A DNA stretch of 14,312 bases from JARROD01 sp037384225 (GCA_037384225.1 JARROD010000213.1:1-14312), one strand, 5' to 3'. Positions 1 to 6,272 are shown, counted from the stretch's first letter. Notes: generated by a model from the sequence alone, not told the origin. A program made the numbers and translations.

Positions 1-143
1 GAGCGTAATCGTCTGCGATTCAATGTGATGAGTTGCGGTTTTAACGCCAGATTTTCAGCGACTAATGCTTTGGCGCCGCCTGTTGTGATCAATTTCATCA
101 GCAAGCGTATAAAGTGAAACAAGAGTTCGCATCTTTTGTGCAT
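1..143 (-). pseudogene. N-terminal part of a DDE-type transposase, runs off the window edge
   Basis: Reading the minus strand from an ATG at 143 gives 47 open codons up to the window edge. The segment GGAKALVAENLALKPQLITL (residues 22-41) is typical of the N-terminal helical region of a widespread group of integrase-core (rve) transposases, in which a PGG-A-x-x-AEN-x-LK-Q-L stretch precedes the catalytic domain. The catalytic DDE domain would lie outside the window, so it cannot be said whether this copy is intact. It is similar to, but clearly different from, the remnant at 183-467, so the two are divergent relatives and not a recent duplication. The family resemblance is recalled by eye; start codon choice is uncertain. 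Confidence 0.5.
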
Positions 144-182
144 TTGCTAATAATACGGTATTGAGTGCAACTAGAAATTGCC

Positions 183-467
183 CTAAAGTGCCAATATAAT
201 TGAAAAATCAATAATTCGCACAGGACAGGGTTTCAAAATAATAGCCGCTTTAATCAGCCGAGGGCGACGTAGGAACAGTGACCAAAATCCCAGTCGAAAT
301 TTATCCATCACTGTCAACTTAGGAGGCTGATGTTGTCTGCGGCTTTGCGCGATGTGCTGATATTTTAACATGATGCTTTCTGCAATAACAGCTCGGGTAC
401 CACCTGGCCTGAGACGTTTGGCCATGGTCGCGAGTAGATGCCAGAAAAGCCGTAAAAGATCGTTCAT
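183..467 (-). pseudogene. Truncated DDE-type transposase, N-terminal fragment only
   Basis: This 94-codon frame matches only the N-terminal part of the integrase-core transposases that are usually above 300 residues. Visible marks are RPGGTRAVIAESIMLK (residues 21-36) and KLTVMDKFRLGFWSLF (50-65), followed by an LKP motif near residue 79 where the family normally continues into the catalytic core. Here the similarity stops at about residue 82 and the frame ends in a TAG, with unrelated sequence after it. No DDE residues are present, so the piece cannot be an active transposase. It sits head-to-tail beside a second fragment of the same broad family at the window edge, which suggests an insertion-sequence graveyard next to the parDE locus. 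Confidence 0.6.
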
Positions 468-629
468 GAGAATTTATGTTAGAGATAGTGCTTATTGATA
501 GCAATAGCGGTTTTATCTGATTATTACTGGGGGACAACAGCGCTGAATTAACAATTCGCCATGCACAGGACACGTTTATAGCTTTGCAGTCGATATATGG
601 CACGCCATTCATTCCCAATTTTATGAAAA

Positions 630-658
630 TTGACCAAACTACTAATATTTGGTATTTT
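630..658 (+). promoter_or_regulatory. Sigma-70-like promoter of parDE with internal operator-like repeat
   Basis: TTGACC (630-635) and TATTTT (653-658) are separated by exactly 17 bases, a good sigma-70 arrangement just upstream of parD. An inverted repeat, ACCAAA (633-638) and TTTGGT (648-653), spans the interval between the two boxes. ParD-type ribbon-helix-helix antitoxins repress their own operons by binding such sites, so this is probably the autoregulatory operator. The promoter and repeat are seen directly; ParD binding is inferred. Confidence 0.6.
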
Positions 659-676
659 TGATGGGAAGTACAAAAA

Positions 677-683
677 GAGGAGG
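677..683 (+). promoter_or_regulatory. Strong ribosome binding site fixing the parD start
   Basis: GAGGAGG ends 7 bases before the ATG at 691. It decides the start of parD there and not at the in-frame upstream codon near 649, which lies inside the promoter. Confidence 0.8.
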
Positions 684-690
684 CTTGTCC

Positions 691-945
691 ATGCCGACAA
701 CCAGTATTGATCTTGGAGACCATTTCACAGGTTTTATCGCCAGCTTGAAGGAATCAGGCCGCTATCGCAACGCCAGCGAAGCCGTGCGAGCTGGCCTGCG
801 CTTGTTGGAAGCTCAGGAAGCAGAATACCAGACCAAGCTGGAAACCTTGCGTCAAGCTTTGCAAGAGGGTGAAGAAAGCGGCGAAAGCACGCGCTCTCAC
901 GCAGAAATCATTGCCCAGGCAAAAGCAGAACTCGATGACGAATAA
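691..945 (+). CDS. parD: ParD-type ribbon-helix-helix antitoxin
   Basis: An 84-residue protein of the ParD/CopG-like type II antitoxin family. The N-terminal part, with TTSIDLGDHFTGFI (residues 3-16), supplies the DNA-binding strand, and the segment SGRYRNASEAVRAGLRLLE (22-40) is the hallmark ParD helix pair. The charged, acidic C-terminus after residue 45 is the part that normally folds onto the toxin. The start is fixed by a GAGGAGG ribosome binding site seven bases upstream. The gene overlaps the toxin gene by 11 bases, the usual coupled antitoxin-first order. Expected role: neutralise ParE and repress the operon together with it, probably through the inverted repeat in the promoter. Its length matches the family and nothing appears broken. 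It may stabilise the adjacent mobile element or the chromosomal segment. Confidence 0.92.
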   Translation: MPTTSIDLGDHFTGFIASLKESGRYRNASEAVRAGLRLLEAQEAEYQTKLETLRQALQEGEESGESTRSHAEIIAQAKAELDDE

Positions 946-1237
946 ACCCTACACCTATTCAAAGCGCGCCGAAAAAGATCTTATTAAAATTTACAAGCAC
1001 ACTGTCAAAGAATGGGGGCTAAAGCAAGCCGGCATATATGATCAAGGTCTTGAAAGCACCATTCTTTTGCTTGCGGATAATCCTGCTTTGGGGCGGCAAT
1101 GCGATGACATAAAAACAGGCTATAGACGCTTTGAATATGGGCGCCATATTATTTTCTATCGCAATCGTAAAACCGATATTTTTATTCTTCGTATCTTGCA
1201 TGATTCCATGGATGCAAAGCGTCATCTCTCACCGTAA
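935..1237 (+). CDS. parE: ParE-type toxin of the RelE/ParE superfamily
   Basis: A 100-residue protein with the ParE pattern: YSKRAEKDLIKIYKHT near the N-terminus (about residues 7-22), a central LADNPALGRQCDDI (46-59), then GYRRFEYGRHIIFYR (62-76), a hydrophobic strand, and the family signature H-D-S-M-D-A-K-R-H close to the end. ParE toxins poison DNA gyrase; that is family knowledge and is not shown by the sequence. The ATG at 935 lies inside the end of parD (11-base overlap), so translation is coupled and the antitoxin is made first. The frame could be extended upstream to 869, but that would run through the antitoxin coding sequence and is not credible. The pair looks complete and functional. 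Confidence 0.92.
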   Translation: MTNKPYTYSKRAEKDLIKIYKHTVKEWGLKQAGIYDQGLESTILLLADNPALGRQCDDIKTGYRRFEYGRHIIFYRNRKTDIFILRILHDSMDAKRHLSP

Positions 1238-1412
1238 AACATGATCCTCATTTAAATAGTGCCTTGACCATCACTAAAAGTGGTTCATGAATTATAATTA
1301 TTTTGGCGTTCCTGTGGTGTGCGAATTGTTAGTATTTTTGGTGAATGGCTAAATCACGCGGCAGGGTATTCCCTGTGGTAGGGAAGTGGTTTAAATAATC
1401 GCTACAAGAGGT

Positions 1413-1446
1413 ATAATAATTTTAAAATCATAATAATTTTAAAATC
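1413..1446. repeat. Perfect tandem 17-base direct repeat
   Basis: ATAATAATTTTAAAATC occurs twice without interruption (1413-1429 and 1430-1446). Each unit contains the self-complementary core ATTTTAAAAT. It could be a binding site for the integrase, an excisionase or a host factor such as IHF, but that is inference from position only. Confidence 0.85.
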
Positions 1447-1494
1447 TAGCAAATTAGAAGTACTTGAATGAAATGCTACGTAGCCAGCTTCATT

Positions 1495-1517
1495 TGGGGG
1501 CATTTATGGGGGCATTT
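1495..1517. repeat. G-rich 12-base tandem repeat beside the integrase gene
   Basis: TGGGGGCATTT occurs at 1495-1505 and 1507-1517, a period of 12 bases. Repeats of this kind are compatible with integrase arm-type sites. The repeat itself is certain, the role is not. Confidence 0.75.
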
Positions 1518-1611
1518 TTCAGGAGCGAATAAGATGAATCTCTGTAAAATCAATCTGTTACAAAGGCTTTGCGCAGGCAGTACGACCCACCATTTTTAAA
1601 GGGTTAGAGTG

Positions 1612-2775
1612 CTAATGAGTACTCACCCTTTCTTCCTGTTCCGACAAATTTCCGACAACTGCATTTTGCGTCCTTTTAACCACGGTTAATGTCGGCGTTT
1701 GAGCAATTCCCCGGTTGGTGATTTTCTCAACAGCGTCAATCAATTCCCGCAGTTCAGCCGCTGAGTAGTGCGTTGTAATATCACCATTGGTATGCCCTAA
1801 AAGCGCTTTGCGGGTTTCCAGAGGAACACCCGCTCCTCTCAATCGCCGGCCAAAGGTATGACGCAAATTATGCACACCTTTGAGAATTCCCGGTTCCTTG
1901 GGCAAACCCGCTTGCCGCCATGCCCGTTTCCAGGCGCTGTTATGTAATCGGCAAACCGGTTTTCCCCGATAGGTGAAAACATACTCCGGATGCATGCCGC
2001 GCCGTGATTCAATCACGCTTCGGGCAACGGCGTTGAGTGGCACCACGCGTTCCGTTTGAGTTTTGGTAATGTGTTCCGGCAGGACAAATACCGACATTCC
2101 CAAATCCCGCACATACACTTCCCAATCCCATCGCATTTGGCAGACCTCCGTATCCCGACATCCCGTGTTGAGCGCAAACAGCACCGGGTCAACACTGTGT
2201 CGCGGAAGGAGAGCGCAAAGCCGGTCCTGCTCCTGCCAGGACAGGGGATAGGGTTTGGCTTGACGTCCCTTGAGCGATAATCGGCTCAGTTTCGCCGGCG
2301 CCTGCCGCAGCCAGGGTTTACCATCTTCACCGCGCCATACTCTTGCCGCTCGGTTTAAAATCGCGGATACAACGGCAATTGCGTTGTTAACTGACTTTGG
2401 CGCCGCTCCCCTGTCCATCTCATGATCCACAAAGGGTTTTAATGTGCCGTCGTGAACCTGCTCCAATGAATTACCACCGATAAACGGCAGCAGTTGATCC
2501 AGGTGAAATGCCACTTTATCCGCTGAGTTTTTATGGGCGATTTCTTCGAGATAACGCATGCCGCCTTCCTCGAACGTGTAGTGTCCTTCAGCTTTCCGTT
2601 GTGCTTCCCGCTCCAGTTCCGCCAAACGGCGGATCAAGATTTTTTCTGCCTCAGTGCGGTCAGATGTTCCCGTGCTTTCTCGGAGCCAACCGCCTTCGAT
2701 ATATTTACAGCGTTTTTCGATTTGCCAGAGGTCACCTTTGCGGCGAAGCCCTGGCATTTTGTTTTTCTTGGACAT
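1612..2775 (-). CDS. int: Tyrosine-type site-specific integrase of the ICE
   Basis: A 387-residue tyrosine recombinase. The start is the ATG at 2775, set by a GGAGG seven bases upstream; a longer frame from 2820 lacks such a site. The N-terminal half (about 1-150) has the arm-binding and SAM-like core-binding pattern (GNSLEQVHDGTLKPF near 101-115, then a helix with AVVSAILNRAAR). The catalytic domain shows all expected residues: R207 in TGCRDTEVCQMRW, K238 in KTQTERVV, H302 and R305 in HNLRHTF, H328 in LLGHTNG, and the nucleophile Y337 in THYSAAE. It should therefore be active for integration and excision. The gene reads toward the repeat-rich stretch at 1238-1611 and overlaps the upstream HTH gene by 142 bases in another frame, so both are probably transcribed together. 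The exact integration target is not visible. Confidence 0.95.
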   Translation of the reverse strand: MSKKNKMPGLRRKGDLWQIEKRCKYIEGGWLRESTGTSDRTEAEKILIRRLAELEREAQRKAEGHYTFEEGGMRYLEEIAHKNSADKVAFHLDQLLPFIGGNSLEQVHDGTLKPFVDHEMDRGAAPKSVNNAIAVVSAILNRAARVWRGEDGKPWLRQAPAKLSRLSLKGRQAKPYPLSWQEQDRLCALLPRHSVDPVLFALNTGCRDTEVCQMRWDWEVYVRDLGMSVFVLPEHITKTQTERVVPLNAVARSVIESRRGMHPEYVFTYRGKPVCRLHNSAWKRAWRQAGLPKEPGILKGVHNLRHTFGRRLRGAGVPLETRKALLGHTNGDITTHYSAAELRELIDAVEKITNRGIAQTPTLTVVKRTQNAVVGNLSEQEERVSTH

Positions 2776-2993
2776 GTGTCGTCCTCCAGTTTCGAGGCTT
2801 TCGGACGACGCCCGTTGCACTCGATATAATCCTCCAACCAGGCATCGATTTCAAGTCGATCGAAGGCGATAGCCTGAGTGCCGAGAGGGATTTGTGTCAG
2901 GTGGGGGCGCACTGCGGTATTGAACCGATTGCGATCCATGCCGAGATACTTGGGGGCATCGCGCATGCGGATTAGACGGGGTTGTAGTTTCAT
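2634..2993 (-). CDS. Small helix-turn-helix protein preceding the integrase
   Basis: A 119-residue basic protein. Residues about 5-24 (RLIRMRDAPKYLGMDRNRFN) form a MerR/AlpA-like helix-turn-helix with the DAP-Y-LGMD-NRFN pattern typical of small proteins that sit directly upstream of ICE integrases; residues 34-56 (IPLGTQAIAFDRLEIDAWL) complete the domain with the usual FDR-x-E-x-DAW. The C-terminal half is polar and lysine-rich and ends in the region that also encodes the first 47 integrase residues in another frame. Likely role, by position and fold: excisionase or regulator of int. No strong ribosome binding site is seen before its ATG; a GGAAA lies 6-10 bases upstream. The full length agrees with what I recall of the family, so the overlap seems natural and not a sign of damage. 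Confidence 0.75.
   Translation of the reverse strand: MKLQPRLIRMRDAPKYLGMDRNRFNTAVRPHLTQIPLGTQAIAFDRLEIDAWLEDYIECNGRRPKASKLEDDTCPRKTKCQGFAAKVTSGKSKNAVNISKAVGSEKAREHLTALRQKKS
2783..2787 (-). promoter_or_regulatory. Ribosome binding site fixing the integrase start
   Basis: On the minus strand GGAGG lies seven bases before the ATG at 2775. It lies inside the coding region of the upstream HTH gene and supports an integrase start well within that gene. Confidence 0.75.
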
Positions 2994-3219
2994 GAACGGT
3001 TTCCAAATGGCCTGGAGAGGAGGGTAGCTGGTTTTTGTTATGGAAAGGGAGTTAAGTATCCAAAGCTTTAAGAACAGTAATGAGCATGGATTAGAGGTAT
3101 CGGATTTTTGATATTTATCAAAATAAAAGACAGCGGTTGTGCGTGTGGAATGTCAGCGTTGTAGAAATTGATTCGCGAGTGAGTGTAAGCCAGAGCTATA
3201 GGTGACATAGGCAGGATAA

Positions 3220-3267
3220 AATTTCACTGGGTTTCAGTAGTAGGTAGCCTTGAAACTAAGTGAAATT
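3220..3267. repeat. Imperfect inverted repeat, 17-base arms
   Basis: AATTTCACTGGGTTTCA (3220-3236) pairs with TGAAACTAAGTGAAATT (3251-3267) at 15 of 17 positions across a 14-base spacer. It is not followed by a T run, so a terminator is unlikely; an operator, or a structured RNA leader ahead of the TraI-like gene, is possible. Confidence 0.7.
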
Positions 3268-3286
3268 ATGTGGTGACGTTTTTCCT

Positions 3287-3299
3287 GGACAAGTTGTCC
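3287..3299. promoter_or_regulatory. 13-base palindrome, possible operator
   Basis: GGACAAGTTGTCC is perfectly self-complementary around its central G (6-base arms). It lies between the divergent HTH/int genes and the TraI-like gene and resembles a repressor half-site pair. The binding protein is unknown; the HTH protein is one candidate. Confidence 0.4.
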
Positions 3300-3367
3300 G
3301 AGATTGACAACGTGGTTAACGCTATCGAGGTAATGATTAGAGCCTGGTATATATTGTTTTACCTGTG

Positions 3368-3540
3368 ATGATTGTATTTACTGATAGCGATGAACTGGTT
3401 AAAAACCTAATTCCCAATTTGGAAAGGCTTATAAATGGCAAGCAATCGCTGCCGATGTAAAGGGGTTACGAACCCATAGCTGTTTATTATCTTGTGCCGA
3501 TGGAACGTTAATAGCTACCCATCGCGACGAATTCAGGTAA
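3368..3540 (+). pseudogene. Possible broken small gene, function unknown
   Basis: An ATG at 3368 opens 30 codons (starting MIVFTDSDELVKNLIPNLER) ending in a TAA at 3458. A second frame, shifted by -1 and open from 3457 to 3540, encodes a protein-like stretch containing LLSCADGTLIATHRDEFR. Together they would give about 57 residues. The composition looks protein-like and both parts end or begin at the same point, so this may be one small gene broken by a one-base change. No family is recognised and chance is not excluded. Confidence 0.25.
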
Positions 3541-3568
3541 GCTGCTGCTTTTGAATCCAACGACCTCT

Positions 3569-4678
3569 ATGCTATTCCTTAATCGACGTCGTAAAACACC
3601 AGTACCCTTTTCCGATGGTTACACGGCCGCACAATCAGGTGATGACCTGATTAAACGGCCAGCCGTGCTTAATTTTATTCAAGAGCTTCGTGCTTTGGTG
3701 GCGTTACCGGAAGCCCATTTCTCCGAATTGTATATATCGCCGATAACACGGTACCTGGTACTCACCCAGCACTGCCCCAGAGAGAGGGTTGCGCAGCACC
3801 TGCGAACGGTCGTGTTGGGTTTGAAGCGGCGGCGTGCGCTATTGCTCCCTCCAGGTGTCACACCGGAAGCGATCGGATACAAAAAGGATCTTTGGAGCTA
3901 TGTAGCGTTTGTTGTGTTGCTCATGTATAACGTCGCCGATCAGGTCAATGGTTATGCCGTCATTTATAAGAAACCGGGGGAGAAGCATAGAGAAGCGCGG
4001 CGATGGTGTCCGTTTCAGGGTGCTTTGGCGCCACCCTATGGCTTCCAGGTGGTCGGACAATTGCCCGTTTCTCCCTACGCGGATCTCGTTTTGCTGCCGA
4101 GTTTTTTGAACCTGGTTGGTTTATCTTGGTTGTATGGTGACAGCGAAGCTTACAATACGGTTGTTACTACACTTGCTGCTCCCGACACTGAATCACCCCT
4201 GGGTGATCTATTGGTTAATACGCTAGCGTTGAGTGGCAAGCAAAAAAGTAACAATGCGGCATCGGCATCGGCATCGGCATCGGCATCGGCACCGGCACCG
4301 GCACCGGCATCGGAGGAGGTCGTTGGGGGCCGGAAAAGTCCGCCCGCCGATATTTCATCCAAGCCCATAGGCGAGCAATTCTGGGAGTGGTTAATGCAGT
4401 CCGTTAATTCTAAAAGTGATATTGATAACGTCTCTATAAACCCTACCAGTGAGGGAATTGCCTTACTTTGCCCGGATATTTTCAGACAGTTTTTAGCCGG
4501 ACATAACGCGCAAAAGCCAGATGTTTCCTGGGAAGACGTGCAGCAGGCGTTTCTGGCGCTAAATCGGCACAAACGTAGTCCAAAAACCGGTAAAAATTTT
4601 CATCAAAGCCAATGGCCGGGGCGTGGAACCTGTCAAGTGATTGTGCTCCCGACGTTAGGAAACATTCCCAATCATTGA
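3569..4678 (+). CDS. TraI_2/MobH-like protein lacking the HD catalytic motifs
   Basis: A 369-residue protein (ATG start chosen because the family typically begins with a similar MLxLxRRR stretch; a TTG at 3551 would add six residues). Residues about 25-225 resemble the TraI_2 domain of MobH relaxases: PEAHFSELYISPITRY (47-62), LLLPPG, DLWSYVAFVVLL, and LVGLSWLYGD with PLGDLLVNTLALSGKQ. Residues about 265-362 resemble the TraI_2 C-terminal domain (GEQFWEWL, GIALLCPDIF, WEDVQQAFLAL). However, the metal-binding HHHxHPGGLLDH stretch is missing (about ten residues shorter, leaving RERVAQHLR) and the second motif, LLHDIGK, reads LLMYNVA at 117-123. It is also shorter than the usual 600 or so residues. 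The domains are joined by an Ala-Ser/Ala-Pro repeat (231-248). It sits in the place where MobH relaxases are often found, near the integrase. It is either a decayed relaxase or a non-catalytic derivative. Confidence 0.65.
   Translation: MLFLNRRRKTPVPFSDGYTAAQSGDDLIKRPAVLNFIQELRALVALPEAHFSELYISPITRYLVLTQHCPRERVAQHLRTVVLGLKRRRALLLPPGVTPEAIGYKKDLWSYVAFVVLLMYNVADQVNGYAVIYKKPGEKHREARRWCPFQGALAPPYGFQVVGQLPVSPYADLVLLPSFLNLVGLSWLYGDSEAYNTVVTTLAAPDTESPLGDLLVNTLALSGKQKSNNAASASASASASAPAPAPASEEVVGGRKSPPADISSKPIGEQFWEWLMQSVNSKSDIDNVSINPTSEGIALLCPDIFRQFLAGHNAQKPDVSWEDVQQAFLALNRHKRSPKTGKNFHQSQWPGRGTCQVIVLPTLGNIPNH
4259..4312 (+). repeat. Hexanucleotide repeat coding an Ala-Ser/Ala-Pro linker
   Basis: Nine perfect hexamers in frame: GCATCG five times, GCACCG three times, then GCATCG once. 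They encode a flexible linker between the two halves of the TraI_2-like protein. Whole-unit slippage would change the linker length without shifting the frame. Confidence 0.9.
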
Positions 4679-4685
4679 GGTGAAT

Positions 4686-5665
4686 TTATTCGGCGATTGT
4701 CGTTTGTGGTAACTGTAGATGCCGTTTGCCTTCCACAAGCCGACCTTCGGATTTCAGTTCCTGTAAAACCTGTCGTATGTTAGCTTCGGATAAACCGTAC
4801 CCCGAGCGTTTAATCTTCCGGATGGCGGGCACTACGGTGCCGTTAATAATGGCTTGGCGCAAACGCGCTTTTTTGTGGTTGATCTTCGATTGTAAAGAGC
4901 CTGATAAGGTGGTTTTGTTGTTAACCGGTTTGGATTGTTTGGTTTTAGCTGACACATTTTCATGGATCTTGTGGTGGGAAGCCTTAACGACTTGTGCCAG
5001 GCTGATGGTGCCCAGTGCGCACAACTCTATCAGTAATGCTAAGGCTCCATACGCAATGACGGCAACAGTGGCGCTTGAGAAGCCGGACAGCCCGGCAATA
5101 CTGATAAAAAATGCGGATGTGCTGAGTTGTTGTCTGGCCGCCGTTAAGCCCACAGTGCTGTTTTTTCGCAATAAAACCGTGAGTTCTTTTTCAAGCGTGT
5201 TAATTGCTTCCATTGTGTCGTCGGCTTTTTCCCACTGCGCGTGATACTGGCTCTGTAGGCGTTTCCGAAGGAGTAACCGCTTTTCCGCGATAGCTTGCCG
5301 GAGGCGGTCTGCTTCAATCTGATGCGCCTGATAAGCAGGCGTTTGTCTTTGTGTCTCTTTGATGTTGCTCTGCTCTTGTGTTAAAAAAATGCCAAACTGG
5401 CTGCCCAGGAGAAAAGGACCAGCAACAAGCTGATTAGCAAGAACAGGTTGGCTTTATCCCTGTATTGCCAGAATAAATATTTGCTGAGATCGATAGCCAT
5501 ACCCACCGCAACGAGCAATAATGGCGCCATGTAGTTTTTTTCGACGATTGGAAGTTCTGATGCCAGTGGTACTGTTGATGAAAAGCTGAGCGCAAACAAT
5601 CCTGTCAATAACATACTGACAAAACATAATAAATATCGCGTAAGTTGAATGAATAAAATGGGCAA
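4686..5665 (-). CDS. Multi-spanning membrane protein with a -1 frameshift at a T7 run
   Basis: Two minus-strand frames, 5665-5381 (94 residues, TTG start) and 5213-4686 (ATG-opened, 175 residues), become one 326-residue protein if the ribosome or the sequence shifts -1 at a run of seven T (plus-strand A run 5383-5389). The stretch between them is open in the second frame and protein-like (TQTPAY-like QTPAYQAHQ, then SQYHAQW), which argues for one gene. Architecture: membrane segments at about 7-29, 45-65 and 73-94, a charged, probably coiled-coil stretch 95-170, one or two further membrane segments at 185-222, and a C-terminal domain (255-318) with a winged-helix-like pattern ending VLQELKSEGRLVEGKRHLQL. 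I recall similar proteins near the relaxase in related ICEs but know no function. It converges with the TraI-like gene, seven bases apart. The shift may be programmed, phase-variable, a decay mutation or a sequence error. Confidence 0.6.
5383..5389 (-). other. Seven-T slippage site at the frame junction
   Basis: On the minus strand the first frame reads GCA TTT TTT TAA. A -1 shift turns the stop into TTA and opens the downstream frame; an eighth T would restore a single frame. The phase differs from the classical X-XXY-YYZ heptamer, so a single P-site slip at the stop codon, or RNA polymerase slippage, would be needed. Confidence 0.7.
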
Positions 5666-6163
5666 TGTATTTTGCTCTTAACAAGTGTTATGGATTTGAT
5701 TATCGAATAAATGTGCCAGCGAAAAACGCATTAACTATCCATTGAGCCGCAATACTTATTCATCCGTTGGGCGGTTTAGGCGGAATACGTACAGACAACT
5801 ATTTTTAATGAATTATTAGAACACTGAAAACGGTGTTTAAACGTTATCATTCAAGTGCGCTATTTTGTGGGTCTCGTTGCTTGCATAAAAGTGTAGGCTG
5901 GTACTATATTGGACTAGCTGAATACTTTACGCCGTTTTTATTTTTTTAGGTAAATAAAAATACGGAAAAATTAAAATTTATCCGGTTTGAAATAAAAAGT
6001 ATGAAGATATTTAAGTGATGAATTGGATGCCGGCTACACGTTGACTCAGTAACTATCTGTAGTCGGTAGATGGTTAATGTGAGAAAAAATACCTATATTC
6101 AAGAATGATTACATTGATGTAGACGAGCAGGTTTGCAAAGGGCGGTGCTATCGCCTTGTCAAT

Positions 6164-6193
6164 AAAAAACCCTATTATAAATAGACAGGGTTT
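6164..6193 (-). terminator. Rho-independent terminator-like hairpin on the minus strand
   Basis: AAACCCT (6167-6173) pairs with AGGGTTT (6187-6193). Read on the minus strand the stem ends in GGG followed by six T, the form of an intrinsic terminator. No minus-strand protein gene precedes it, so it may end a small RNA or shield the upstream membrane protein gene. Confidence 0.45.
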
Positions 6194-6218
6194 AATGTTA
6201 TTACGAGTTATTTTTTAT

Positions 6219-6272
6219 GGTGAAATCCTACCTGCTGCAACTCTGTTTCAGGATTCACCCTTAGAGAGGGTG
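6219..6272 (+). promoter_or_regulatory. Two mutually exclusive hairpins upstream of the DUF2857 gene
   Basis: GGTGAAATCCT (6219-6229) pairs with AGGATTCACC (6250-6259) with one bulged A, while CACCCT (6256-6261) pairs with AGGGTG (6267-6272). The two stems share bases 6256-6259 and cannot form together. Such an arrangement is found in attenuators, but no function can be shown from sequence alone. Confidence 0.3.

Larger units (their letters stand above)
1238..1611. other. Gene-free, repeat-rich stretch; candidate ICE end (att region)
   Basis: No credible coding frame is present. The stretch lies between the parDE pair and the 3' end of the integrase gene and concentrates several short repeats: a tandem 17-base direct repeat (1413-1446), a 10-base palindrome GCTACGTAGC (1475-1484) flanked by AATGAA and TTCATT, and a tandem 12-base G-rich repeat (1495-1517). 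Tyrosine integrase genes are usually next to one end of their element, and core and arm sites are made of such repeats, so the left boundary probably lies here. No tRNA gene or tRNA 3' fragment was recognised, so the exact core cannot be named. Confidence 0.4.
2994..3550. other. Non-coding stretch with inverted repeats and a broken small frame
   Basis: No intact gene is visible between the divergent HTH/int unit and the TraI-like gene. It must hold the promoters of both. Recognisable contents are a long imperfect inverted repeat (3220-3267), a 13-base palindrome (3287-3299), and two short adjacent frames (3368-3460 and 3457-3540) that join by a one-base shift. Confidence 0.6.

Noticed and set aside
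319..723. 134-codon minus-strand frame
   Set aside because: It overlaps the transposase fragment in another frame and the parD promoter, and shows no recognisable domain.
1238..1611. tRNA gene or tRNA 3' end as integration target
   Set aside because: No cloverleaf, T-arm motif or CCA-adjacent acceptor sequence could be recognised.
2508..2975. Plus-strand frame of 155 codons over int and the HTH gene
   Set aside because: Antisense shadow of two well-supported genes, with low-complexity composition and no domain.
3220..3267. Retron- or group II intron-like RNA structure
   Set aside because: Only a single imperfect inverted repeat is seen and there is no reverse transcriptase gene in the window.
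4259..4312. Possible CRISPR-like array
   Set aside because: Contiguous hexamers without spacers, inside a coding frame; a simple sequence repeat.
4726..5244. Plus-strand frame of 172 codons opposite the membrane protein
   Set aside because: The minus-strand reading gives membrane segments, a linker and a winged-helix-like end; the plus frame gives no family pattern.
5454..5684. 76-codon minus-strand frame starting upstream of the membrane protein
   Set aside because: Different frame without membrane or domain pattern; the 5665 frame gives three clear membrane segments.
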